Of a stretch of DNA of 64,000 bases, positions 40,370-48,705 are shown piece by piece. Within the stretch, counting starts at the first letter, position 1. Each line of letters starts with the position of its first letter. The position numbers and the translations under genes were made by a program. This DNA is from Acetobacter okinawensis (GTDB lineage: Bacteria > Pseudomonadota > Alphaproteobacteria > Acetobacterales > Acetobacteraceae), in the NCBI RefSeq assembly GCF_002153655.1, contig NZ_JOPJ01000001.1, positions 1 through 64,000 on the forward strand, written 5' to 3'. A model generated the notes under the pieces. That model did no database searches and was not told where the DNA came from. It saw nothing but the letters and a program-made list of their open reading frames with translations.

Positions 40370-40834
40370 TCAGGCCCCTTCCCGTACTGTCTGGGTGGCG
40401 TTGAGCTTGTTGATCTGGGCGAGAACCGTGGAACATGCCTCCTTGGGGCGCATGCTCTCGAGCGAAATTCCCTCCAGCGTCGAGCGTATTGCCGTGTTGA
40501 TAACATCCCAGCTACCGCACAAACCGCACGACAGACCGGTGTCACACTCACGCCCACCCACGCAGGCGGTCAAGGCGATCTCTCCATCCACGGCGGCAAT
40601 AACGCTGGCAACAGACATGTCTGCCAGTGAGCGGGCCAGGCGATAGCCCCCTTTTGCACCGCGCTGGGACAACACAAAACCATGCGCGGACAAAACCTTG
40701 AGCACCTTGGCCACCGTGGGTTCGGGCACCCCGGTAATGGCAGCAAGGGCTGGAGATGTGACCACGCCGTCCTGTTCTCCCAGTTTAACAAGGATGACGA
40801 TCGCATAGTCCGCCAGACGGGAAAGTTTCAGCAT
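40370..40834 (-). CDS. sufR: Rrf2-family SUF operon regulator
   Basis: A 154-residue Rrf2/IscR-type repressor. An N-terminal winged helix (MLKLSRLADYAIVILVKLG) is followed by a cluster-binding loop with Cys91, Cys97, Cys103 and Cys106. That is one Cys more than IscR and matches the family annotated as SUF system regulators in alphaproteobacteria. It leads the suf operon and probably senses Fe-S status. Palindromic GACC-TGAAT-GGTC lies about 25 bp upstream of the start at 40858-40870 and could be its operator (inference). Some databases use the name iscR. Confidence 0.9.
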   Translation of the reverse strand: MLKLSRLADYAIVILVKLGEQDGVVTSPALAAITGVPEPTVAKVLKVLSAHGFVLSQRGAKGGYRLARSLADMSVASVIAAVDGEIALTACVGGRECDTGLSCGLCGSWDVINTAIRSTLEGISLESMRPKEACSTVLAQINKLNATQTVREGA

Positions 40835-41098
40835 AATCCGGCTTTCACCTAATTAAAGACCTGAATGGTCCTGTTTCGGATACATGGCGACAAGCGGTGC
40901 CAACGTCAACCCAAAACGTCCTGTTACCAGCGATCCATTCCGGCCTTTCAACGCATATGTGATCTGCGGTTCCCCGCATGACCGCCTTTATTGCAAGCTT
41001 ACGCCCATCCTTGCGGTGCAAGCCTTTCCATATCCGCTCAAGTGCTATGCAAGTAAAAAACGGCGCCCCGATAAGCTGTTGGCGTAATAAAAAACAAC

Positions 41099-42397
41099 CT
41101 ACTGGGCGTTAATGCCAAATGTCAGCCTGAGGGCCGCAAACAGCAGAGCACCCACGGCAAAACCCACCAGCGTGCCGTTAAAGCGGATGAACTGGAGGTC
41201 CTTGCCCACACGCAGCTCCAGTTTTTCAGCAATTTCCACCGCGTTCCAGCCTGACACCACCCGCGCAATAAATTCGGCCATCTGGTCACGCACAAATGGC
41301 AGAGCTTTGCCAATTGTACTGTCCACGCGCTCCACTATGCGCTGGCGCAGCACGGCATCCTGACGTAGCTGCCCGGCCATGCGCGCCAGAGCATCGCGCA
41401 GGAGGCATGCGGTGCGCCCCTGCGGGTCCTCCACATCGGCCTCCACCATCCGGCGAAAACGCAGCCAGATATCACCCCACCAGCCCACCACACTCTCGTG
41501 CGACAGCACGGAGGTTACAGCCTGCGTAAACTCCCGTCCGCGCTCGGGGTCTGTCTCTATCCGGTCAATCTGGAGTCTGACCCAGCTTGTAAAGCCTTCC
41601 CGCAGGCTGGAGTTTTCGGGGTCGATTCGGTCCAGTTCCTGTGCTGCGGCTGTCAGCACCTTGGTGGCAATGGAACCCCCAATGGCCCAGCCCAGAATAC
41701 GCCCGCCCTGCTCGCGCACGCGGTCCTCGATCATGTCACGCAGGGCACCTTCCTTGGCCTTTAGCCCATCCTTGAGCTGGCTGAGGAAGTAGGACAGCAC
41801 CTCCTGATGCCGGTCATCATCCACCAGACTGCGCAACGCCTTGGCAATAACGGGGGACAGGTCACTCCCCCCCAGCAGGCCGGGCATGATCCGGCCGATG
41901 GCATTGCTGGCACGCCCATCTTCCAGCCGGTCCAGCAGTTGGGGCATGGAGCGCGTCATGGCCCCGACGACCGCATCCTGTGTTGCCGGGTCTTCCAGCA
42001 GATTGGCAATGCAACCCGGCACATCCACCTTGGAGAGAACACGCTCAACCTCTTTGGCCGTAAAGACCTGCGAGGCCACAAACCGCCCCAAAGCCCGCGC
42101 CAGACGGTCCTTTTGTGCTGGCAGGATGGCGGTGTGCGGTATGGGCAGCCCCAGCGGGTGGCGGAACAGGGCCACAACCGCAAACCAGTCGGCCACCCCA
42201 CCCACAACACCCGCCCGCGCCCCGGCGCGGAACATCTCGACAAAAAAACTATCCTCAACCCAGCCCGCAGCAGGGGCTGCGTAGCCCAGAACAGTCAGCC
42301 CCCCCATAAGAACCAGCAACCCCGTGGCCGCATTCTGGTAGCGACGGAGTGTCTGCCGGGCGGCGATGTCTGCTTCCGTGTCGATATGCGCTGTCAT
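41099..42397 (-). CDS. DUF445-family membrane protein
   Basis: A 432-residue protein of the YjiN/DUF445 family, function unknown. A predicted membrane segment lies near residues 20-45, followed by GVVGGVADWFAVVALFRHPLGLPIPHTAILP, the family's best-conserved block. A long helical middle carries repeated DUF445 units, and the last 20 residues form another membrane helix. The start is uncertain: ATG at 42397 or the ATG at 42469; neither has a good ribosome binding site. The 264 bp between this gene and sufR contain no gene I can support. Confidence 0.85.
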   Translation of the reverse strand: MTAHIDTEADIAARQTLRRYQNAATGLLVLMGGLTVLGYAAPAAGWVEDSFFVEMFRAGARAGVVGGVADWFAVVALFRHPLGLPIPHTAILPAQKDRLARALGRFVASQVFTAKEVERVLSKVDVPGCIANLLEDPATQDAVVGAMTRSMPQLLDRLEDGRASNAIGRIMPGLLGGSDLSPVIAKALRSLVDDDRHQEVLSYFLSQLKDGLKAKEGALRDMIEDRVREQGGRILGWAIGGSIATKVLTAAAQELDRIDPENSSLREGFTSWVRLQIDRIETDPERGREFTQAVTSVLSHESVVGWWGDIWLRFRRMVEADVEDPQGRTACLLRDALARMAGQLRQDAVLRQRIVERVDSTIGKALPFVRDQMAEFIARVVSGWNAVEIAEKLELRVGKDLQFIRFNGTLVGFAVGALLFAALRLTFGINAQ

Positions 42398-42547
42398 GGG
42401 AGCATGAATAGCACTCCACCCGCGCCACCCCAAGTGTGCGTGAAGCGGTTGCGCACATAAAGCAGACATGAAAAGCTGGGGGTATAAATTGTTGCCCGAC
42501 CGTTTTGTTTCTTTTCCGATTCAATCCGCAAGGATATAGAGCGCGCC

Positions 42548-45346
42548 ATGAACATGGATTTTTCTGCCCTTCCCCCTCGCATCGGGAGCGTGCTCGCCTC
42601 CATTGCCAATACGTCCTCCACCGGCACCCCGGCGGAGGGCACCAACCCCGTTATGGGCAACGCCCTGCGGCTGAGTGATGCACTGGAAAGTGGGGCAATC
42701 ACGTTCGAGGATGTGACCCAACTGGTACGGACCCTGCGCGATCAGGCATTTTTAAGCCGCTCGCGCCGCCTGCACCGCTACGTGGGCGGGGCCGCACTGG
42801 ATACCGCGCAGGAAAAACTGCGCCACGTTGCCGAGCAGCTTTGCGCAAACCTGCCCGAGCCCTCCTTTGCCGCATATCGCCAGCTTGTGAGCGCCACCCG
42901 CTTTGCCGCCGTGTTTACGGCCCACCCAACATTTGCACTGGCTAACCCGGTGTACGAGGCACTAGCCCAGAGCGCATCGCACGACGTACCGCCTGAAACA
43001 GCACCTTTTTTCAAAACACACCGCCGCAGCGTCCACCCGACACTGGAAGAAGAATTCACGCTTGCGGCACAGGCCATTACCCGGGCGCGCGACGCCATAG
43101 ACCAGTTGAATGCCGCCCTGCTCTCCACCGCAAAAAAAACCTGGCCGGAGGAATGGAGCACGCTGTGCCCCGGCCCGGTCATTGCCACAAGCTGGGTCGG
43201 CTACGATACGGACGGACGGACAGACATAGGGTGGTGGGACACGCTGCGCCTGCGCCTGCGCATGAAGCTGTTCCAGCTTATGCGGCTGGAGCGCCAGATT
43301 GCGCATGAGGGCGTACTGGCCCCTGAACTGATCGAAACACTGCAAAACGCCATAGACTGCGTAAAAGCGCAGATCAGCGCCGTGCCCAACGGAGCCACAG
43401 ATGGGCAGGCCGTCGCCCGCTTTGCGGAGTTGATGGTCAACGGGCGCACAACAGCGCTCACCGCTGCATCCGACCTGAACGCCCTGCTGCAATCCGCCAT
43501 AGAGGCAGCACCACCATCTGCACAACTGCCACTGGCTGTAGCCCGTGCAGGGTTTATGGCCCACGGTCTGGGGCTGGCTCACACGCATGTGCGGCTTAAC
43601 GCCAGCCAGATCCATAACTTTGTCCGCCAGAAGCTCAACCTGCTGGACGACCCGACCAACCCCGCCCAGCGCCGCGCCCTGCTCAACCGCGTGAACGACG
43701 CGCTGGATGGCGTAACCCCCGTACCCGTGGATTTTGGCGCCCTGCTGAGCGACCCCTCATCGGCCGGGCGGCTGATGATGACAATTGCCCAGATTGTCAA
43801 ATACGTGGATTCCGACACGCCCGTACGCTTCCTGATCGCCGAGACCGAAACAGGCTACACCCTGTTGAGCGCACTCTGGATTGCCGCGTATTTTGGCGTT
43901 GCCGACCGCATTGAAATTTCTCCGCTGTTTGAAACCGAACACGCACTCGTCAAGGGCGAACATATTGTAGAGGAAGCCCTACGCTCCCCCGCATGGCGCG
44001 ACTATGTACGCCGTATGGGGCGCATATGCTTCCAGTTCGGCTATTCGGATTCGGGGCGTTACATCGGCCAGCTTGCGGCCTCCTACCAGATCGAGCGCCT
44101 GCGCCTGCATATTCATGACCTGCTGGTCCGCTGGGACCTGAGCGATGTGGAAGTCGTGTTTTTTGATACACACGGCGAAAGCATAGGCCGTGGTGCGCAC
44201 CCCTTCCGCATGGCGGACCGGCTGGACTATCTCTCCCCCGCTCATGTGCGCAAGCGCTTTGCCAGCAGCAACATTCACTGCCGCGAGGAAACCGCTTTTC
44301 AGGGTGGGGATGGCTACCTGCTTTTTGGCAGCCCTGAGCTGGCCACAGCCACTATGGCCACTATTGCGGAAAACCTGTTCCTCAGCGACCAGCAAAACAG
44401 CGACCCGATTTACGATCACCCCGACTTTTCGGCCGACTTTTTCTCCAGCGTGATCGATAATATGAAAGGGCTGGTCGCGGACCCCGGTTACGCTGCCCTG
44501 CTGGGCGCATTTGGCCCAGCACTCATCGACCGTACAGGTTCGCGTCCGCCAGCACGCCAGAGTGCGGAAGCCGCAACCCGCAGTCGCATTACCCACCCCG
44601 GCCAGTTGCGGGCGATCCCCAACAACGCCATTCTCCAGCAGCTTGGCTGGTGCGCCAACACGCTGCAAGGTCTTGGGGCCGCCGCCCAACGCCACCCCGA
44701 GACATTTGAGACACTCAACACCTCCAGTCCCCGCTTCCACCGCGCACTGGATTTTGCACGCCACGCTCTGGCCAGTTCGGACGACAAGGTGCTCAAGAGC
44801 GTTGTGTGCATGCTCGACCCCGGCTTCTGGCTGGACCGGGCGACGGAAGAGACATCCCCCAAGCGGCAGAAGGCTTTTCTGGCCCTTATGACCGGGCTGG
44901 AAGGGCTAAATCTGTCGGCTGAGTTGCACACCATGTTCCGCCGCATTCAGGCCGATCATCTGGCCCTGCGTGAGGCATGGCAGCACGCCCCGCGCACCGA
45001 GCCGCGCATCCGCCTGCTGCATGCCATACGGATCATGCTGATTGAGCGGATATGGCTGCTGGCCTGCCGTATTCCCTTCTTTATGCCTCGTGGCGGCTTT
45101 AACCATGAGATGATGATGCAGCATATCCTGTGCCTGGACATCCCGACCGTTCTTAAGGAAATGAAGCACATCTTCCCCACCGGCACGGGTCCATCCGAGC
45201 TTGATTTTCATGAACCACGCGGCCCGCGTGAAGAAGGAATTTACGTGCGCGAGCACCGCGACATCTTCACCCCCATGAGTGAGATGTTTGAACTCCTGCG
45301 TGAAATCAGCGTTGCACTGATGCACGACATTGGGGCGTTTGGCTGA
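42548..45346 (+). CDS. ppc: Divergent phosphoenolpyruvate carboxylase family protein
   Basis: A 932-residue protein of the PEP carboxylase family, whose classical members fix bicarbonate onto PEP to give oxaloacetate. FTAHPT (123-128, with catalytic-type His126) and GYSDSG (near residue 497) are recognisable. Other active-site blocks differ from the E. coli enzyme as I remember it. The Lys-Asp after GYSDS is Arg-Tyr, HGRGG near residue 537 reads THGES, and only IGRG is kept after it. The C-terminus ends in IGAFG rather than the usual NTG. Activity is therefore uncertain. Divergent from the DUF445 gene and followed by hairpins. Confidence 0.75.
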   Translation: MNMDFSALPPRIGSVLASIANTSSTGTPAEGTNPVMGNALRLSDALESGAITFEDVTQLVRTLRDQAFLSRSRRLHRYVGGAALDTAQEKLRHVAEQLCANLPEPSFAAYRQLVSATRFAAVFTAHPTFALANPVYEALAQSASHDVPPETAPFFKTHRRSVHPTLEEEFTLAAQAITRARDAIDQLNAALLSTAKKTWPEEWSTLCPGPVIATSWVGYDTDGRTDIGWWDTLRLRLRMKLFQLMRLERQIAHEGVLAPELIETLQNAIDCVKAQISAVPNGATDGQAVARFAELMVNGRTTALTAASDLNALLQSAIEAAPPSAQLPLAVARAGFMAHGLGLAHTHVRLNASQIHNFVRQKLNLLDDPTNPAQRRALLNRVNDALDGVTPVPVDFGALLSDPSSAGRLMMTIAQIVKYVDSDTPVRFLIAETETGYTLLSALWIAAYFGVADRIEISPLFETEHALVKGEHIVEEALRSPAWRDYVRRMGRICFQFGYSDSGRYIGQLAASYQIERLRLHIHDLLVRWDLSDVEVVFFDTHGESIGRGAHPFRMADRLDYLSPAHVRKRFASSNIHCREETAFQGGDGYLLFGSPELATATMATIAENLFLSDQQNSDPIYDHPDFSADFFSSVIDNMKGLVADPGYAALLGAFGPALIDRTGSRPPARQSAEAATRSRITHPGQLRAIPNNAILQQLGWCANTLQGLGAAAQRHPETFETLNTSSPRFHRALDFARHALASSDDKVLKSVVCMLDPGFWLDRATEETSPKRQKAFLALMTGLEGLNLSAELHTMFRRIQADHLALREAWQHAPRTEPRIRLLHAIRIMLIERIWLLACRIPFFMPRGGFNHEMMMQHILCLDIPTVLKEMKHIFPTGTGPSELDFHEPRGPREEGIYVREHRDIFTPMSEMFELLREISVALMHDIGAFG

Positions 45347-45428
45347 TACGCCTCCCCCCCAACTGGCGGCAGACACACCATCGTTTGCCGCCAGACTGAC
45401 GGGTCCGTAGCACCCGCCTGAAAATATC

Positions 45429-45460
45429 AGGGCCGTCTGGCCCTCCCTCTCCTTCTTTCT
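45429..45460 (+). terminator. Candidate terminator of the PEP-carboxylase-family gene
   Basis: AGGGCC-GTCT-GGCCCT (arms 45429-45434 and 45439-45444) is followed by a pyrimidine tract CCCTCTCCTTCTTTCT. A second hairpin, CTGGCGGCA/TGCCGCCAG (45363-45394), lies between it and the stop codon but lacks a T-run. Convergent with the EF-G terminator. Confidence 0.5.
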
Positions 45461-45523
45461 CATTCTCAGCGTGGCCAGAGCAGATGCTGGCCCGCCCCTT
45501 ACGTCTGCCTGAAAAAAGGCAAC

Positions 45524-45553
45524 AAAAAAGCCGCTTCCCCGGAAGGAAGCGGC
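45524..45553 (-). terminator. Terminator of the EF-G gene
   Basis: On the minus strand GCCGCTTCC and GGAAGCGGC (arms 45545-45553 and 45530-45538) are followed by TTTTTTGTTG. It lies 35 bp past the stop codon of EF-G. Confidence 0.88.
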
Positions 45554-45587
45554 CTTGATGTCTGCTTTCAACCCGAAGGATGAAAAC

Positions 45588-47675
45588 TTAGCGGGACTGC
45601 GCCATGATTTCGTCTGCCACGTTGCGCGGCACCGGATCATAGTGGTGGAACTGCATGGTAAAGGACGCACGGCCCTTAGTCATGGAGCGCAGGTGAGAAA
45701 TGTAGCCGAACATTTCCTTCAGCGGCACATGAGCACGCACCATAACCGTGGAACCCGAAGTTTCCTGGCTCTGGATCATACCACGGCGGCGGTTAAGATC
45801 GCCCACCACGTCACCAACGTGATCGTTCGGGGTGGTCACTTCCACGTCCATGATCGGTTCCAGAATAACCGGACCAGCGTTCTTCATGCCATCACGGAAG
45901 CAGGCCTTTGCCGCGATTTCGAACGCCAGAGCGGACGAGTCAACGTCATGGTACTTACCGTCAAGCAGGGTGAACTTGAAGTCAACCGTGGGGAAGCCAG
46001 CCAGCACGCCCGTGGAGGCCTGCATGCGGATACCTTTTTCAACCGCAGGAATATATTCCTTCGGCACGGTACCACCGACAACCTTGTTTTCGAACGAGAT
46101 ACCTTCGTTGCGTTCAACCGGTTCAAAGGCAATCTTGACTTCAGCGAACTGACCCGAACCACCAGACTGCTTCTTGTGGGTATAGGTTTCCGTGTGCGGC
46201 TTGGAGATGGTTTCGCGGTATGCCACCTGCGGTGCACCCACGTTGGCATCCACACCATATTCACGACGCAGACGGTCGATGATGATGTCAAGGTGCAGCT
46301 CGCCCATGCCCGACAGAATAATCTGCCCGGTTTCCTGGTCGGTCTTGAGGTGCAGGGAGGGATCTTCACCAGCCAGCTTCTGCAGGGCCAGTGTCATCTT
46401 TTCCACTGCGTCCTTGGTTTTCGGTTCGACGGAGATGTCGATAACCGGAACCGGGAAGGACATACGTTCCAGAACCACCGGATCAGAGGCATCTGCCAGC
46501 GTGTCACCCGTCTGGGAGTCTTTCAGACCCACGAACGCGGCAATATCACCGGCATGCACTTCGCTCAGTTCCACGCGCTTGTCTGCGTGCATCTGGTAGA
46601 TACGACCGATACGTTCCTTGTGGCCTTTGGTGGTGTTCAGAACCGTATCACCGGTTTTGAGAACGCCACGGTAGACGCGCACAAAGGTCAGCGTGCCGTA
46701 TTTGTCGTTAATGATCTTGAACGCAAGACCAGCGAACTTGCCGTTGGGGTCAACCGGCAGGATGGGCTGTGCGTTTTCGTTTTCTTCTTCACCTTCGGGC
46801 GGAGCGCAACGAATGCCTTCCACGTCGTTCGGGGCGGGCAGGTAGTCGACAATCCCGTCGAGCAGGGGCTGCACACCCTTGTTCTTGAAGGCCGTACCGC
46901 ACAGAACCGGACGGAATTCGCCCGAAATCGCGCCTTTTTTGATGCAACGCTTCAGGGTTTCGACGGAAACGTCGCCCTTTTCGAAGTATTCTTCCATGGC
47001 CGCTTCATCAACAGCCAGGGCGGTGTCCAGCAGGTTCTGGCGCGCTTCCGCTGCCTTTTCCTTCAGGTCGGCCGGGATTTCTTCGTCATGGAACTTCGCA
47101 CCGAGTTCACCACCTTCCCAGATGATGGCCTTCATTTCCACCAGATCGACCACACCAAGGAACTGGTCTTCAGCACCGATAGGCAGCTGCAGCGGAATAG
47201 CCACGATGTCCAGCTTTTCCTTCAGCGTGTCGAATGCACGGTAGAAGTCTGCGCCGGTACGGTCGAGCTTGTTGATGAAGATGATGCGCGGAACGTTGTA
47301 GCGGTCAGCCAGACGCCAGTTGGTTTCGGACTGCGGCTGAACACCGGCAACACCTTCGATGATAAACACGGCACCATCGAGCACGCGCAGCGAGCGGTTC
47401 ACTTCGATGTTGAAGTCGATGTGTCCGGGGGTGTCGATGATGTTGATCCGGTGATCTTTCCAGTCACAGGTCACGGCGGCGGAGGTGATGGTAATACCAC
47501 GCTCACGTTCCTGCGCCATGTAGTCCGTGGTGGTGTTGCCTTCGTGCACTTCACCAATCTTATGGGACACGCCGGTGTAGTACAGAATGCGTTCGGTCGT
47601 GGTTGTCTTACCAGCGTCAATGTGCGCGGTGATACCGATATTACGGATCTTGGACAGATCAGTTGTGGCGGACAC
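45588..47675 (-). CDS. fusA: Elongation factor G
   Basis: A 695-residue translational GTPase that moves tRNAs and mRNA through the ribosome. G1 is AHIDAGKTT (17-25), G3 DTPGHIDF and G4 NKLD; domain IV and V sequences are complete to the C-terminus. GTG start with GGAGG five bases upstream. It is not beside rpsL, rpsG or tuf, where fusA usually lies. The switch I region reads GNTTTDYM instead of the common GAATMDWM, and G-domain blocks such as [14 protein letters not shown] differ too. It may be a second EF-G or a relocated sole copy. Confidence 0.92.
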   Translation of the reverse strand: MSATTDLSKIRNIGITAHIDAGKTTTTERILYYTGVSHKIGEVHEGNTTTDYMAQERERGITITSAAVTCDWKDHRINIIDTPGHIDFNIEVNRSLRVLDGAVFIIEGVAGVQPQSETNWRLADRYNVPRIIFINKLDRTGADFYRAFDTLKEKLDIVAIPLQLPIGAEDQFLGVVDLVEMKAIIWEGGELGAKFHDEEIPADLKEKAAEARQNLLDTALAVDEAAMEEYFEKGDVSVETLKRCIKKGAISGEFRPVLCGTAFKNKGVQPLLDGIVDYLPAPNDVEGIRCAPPEGEEENENAQPILPVDPNGKFAGLAFKIINDKYGTLTFVRVYRGVLKTGDTVLNTTKGHKERIGRIYQMHADKRVELSEVHAGDIAAFVGLKDSQTGDTLADASDPVVLERMSFPVPVIDISVEPKTKDAVEKMTLALQKLAGEDPSLHLKTDQETGQIILSGMGELHLDIIIDRLRREYGVDANVGAPQVAYRETISKPHTETYTHKKQSGGSGQFAEVKIAFEPVERNEGISFENKVVGGTVPKEYIPAVEKGIRMQASTGVLAGFPTVDFKFTLLDGKYHDVDSSALAFEIAAKACFRDGMKNAGPVILEPIMDVEVTTPNDHVGDVVGDLNRRRGMIQSQETSGSTVMVRAHVPLKEMFGYISHLRSMTKGRASFTMQFHHYDPVPRNVADEIMAQSR

Positions 47676-47697
47676 GAAAACCTCCAGAAAACAGGTA

Positions 47698-47724
47698 AGG
47701 CGCGACAGGAAAACCCTCGCGCCT
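47698..47724 (-). promoter_or_regulatory. Stem-loop in the EF-G leader
   Basis: AGGCGCGA (47698-47705) and TCGCGCCT (47717-47724) pair perfectly around an 11-base loop. The stem ends 23 bases upstream of the GTG start, leaving the ribosome binding site free. The rest of the 226-bp gap to the L28 gene holds a short GCCGG/CCGGC hairpin (47780-47792) and an A/T palindrome near 47755. No gene is seen in it. Confidence 0.35.
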
Positions 47725-47901
47725 GTGGCCGCCGAACGCCGTAAGTGCCACCTGAAAATATTTTCTCAGGAAGCCGGCTGCCGGACACCGGCCGATAGAC
47801 AAAAGCGCCTGACAAGGAGTGGCAGACGCCTGAACCGCACAAACCGGGTTCTACCCTCTAAGTGGCAGCCCCCGGCTCATACGGATAAACAAAGCCCTGA
47901 A

Positions 47902-48207
47902 TCAGGCGCCAGCGGCGGCCTGTTTCTTGGCCTGCACGCGCAGTACGCGGCGCTTGATAACCTGCGCTTCCGTGGGGAGCTTGCGGTTAGGCGTGCTCAG
48001 CAGGAAGGAATCCAGGCCACCATTGTGTTCAATGGTACGCAGGCCGCGCGTGCTGACACGCATACGAACGGCGGAACCCAGGATTTCAGACGTCAGGGAT
48101 GCTTCCTGCAGGTTAGGCAGAAAACGACGACGGGACTTGTTGTTGGCATGACTGACGTTATTTCCGGTCAGCACGCCTTTGCCGGTGATCTGGCAACGAC
48201 GGGACAT
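47902..48207 (-). CDS. rpmB: 50S ribosomal protein L28
   Basis: A 101-residue ribosomal protein of the large subunit. The N-terminal [21 protein letters not shown] and the RRRFLPNLQ block are typical of L28. Later [17 protein letters not shown] also matches. The basic tail ends AKKQAAAGA. It stands alone here, without rpmG, as in many alphaproteobacteria. Confidence 0.95.
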   Translation of the reverse strand: MSRRCQITGKGVLTGNNVSHANNKSRRRFLPNLQEASLTSEILGSAVRMRVSTRGLRTIEHNGGLDSFLLSTPNRKLPTEAQVIKRRVLRVQAKKQAAAGA

Positions 48208-48326
48208 TGTCTCATCCTTGTCTTAAACAAAAAAGGAACTTGAGGGCCGAGACAAACGCCCGGCGACCACATTCAGGATTGGCGCGGCTTATGACTGAGC
48301 CATCGCCTCCAGTCAAGGGTTGAAGC

Positions 48327-48641
48327 TCAGGCTTTGTCGCTTTCATCGCCTGCATCGGCCATGACGGAGGCATGAACATCGCCCAGACGCACGCTTTGCG
48401 CGGCTGAGTCGAGAATGCGCAAAATGGTTTCCTTGTCCATGCTGCGCGCCATCACACCCAGCGATCCACCAAGCAATGCCGAGGCCACAGCCACAGGCGG
48501 GAACTTTTCGTTCCGCAGGTGATCAATGGCATGTTCGACCACCATGGCGCAGCGCGCAAGGTCTTCGGGCACATCCATGTGCTGTCCGGCACCGGCTGCA
48601 TTTTCTGGCTCTGTCGTGGCGTGTGCGTGGGTATCCGCCAT
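48327..48641 (-). CDS. Hypothetical protein, 104 residues
   Basis: I do not recognise this protein. The ATG at 48641 follows AAGGAG by seven bases, so it is well supported as a gene. Residues 1-28 are His/Ala/Glu-rich and probably disordered. Residues 29-95 look like a helical domain (VPEDLARCAMVVEHAIDHL, then FPPVAVASALLGGSLGVMA), ending in an acidic tail. It lies between the L28 gene and the ATM1-type exporter on the same strand. A longer frame reaches into the exporter gene but only because that frame is open. Confidence 0.7.
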   Translation of the reverse strand: MADTHAHATTEPENAAGAGQHMDVPEDLARCAMVVEHAIDHLRNEKFPPVAVASALLGGSLGVMARSMDKETILRILDSAAQSVRLGDVHASVMADAGDESDKA

Positions 48642-48705
48642 GTTTATGCTCCTTACGTTTTGTGCAGCATCGACCGGATTCGGCGCGATGGCAACGGCCT
48701 GTGGG

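Noticed and set aside
40884-41087. 67-codon open frame between sufR and the DUF445 gene
   Set aside because: No ribosome binding site, odd composition and no family match.
45555-47744. A 729-codon open frame on the plus strand
   Set aside because: It is exactly antisense to EF-G, has no protein-family character and reflects the codon bias of the real gene.
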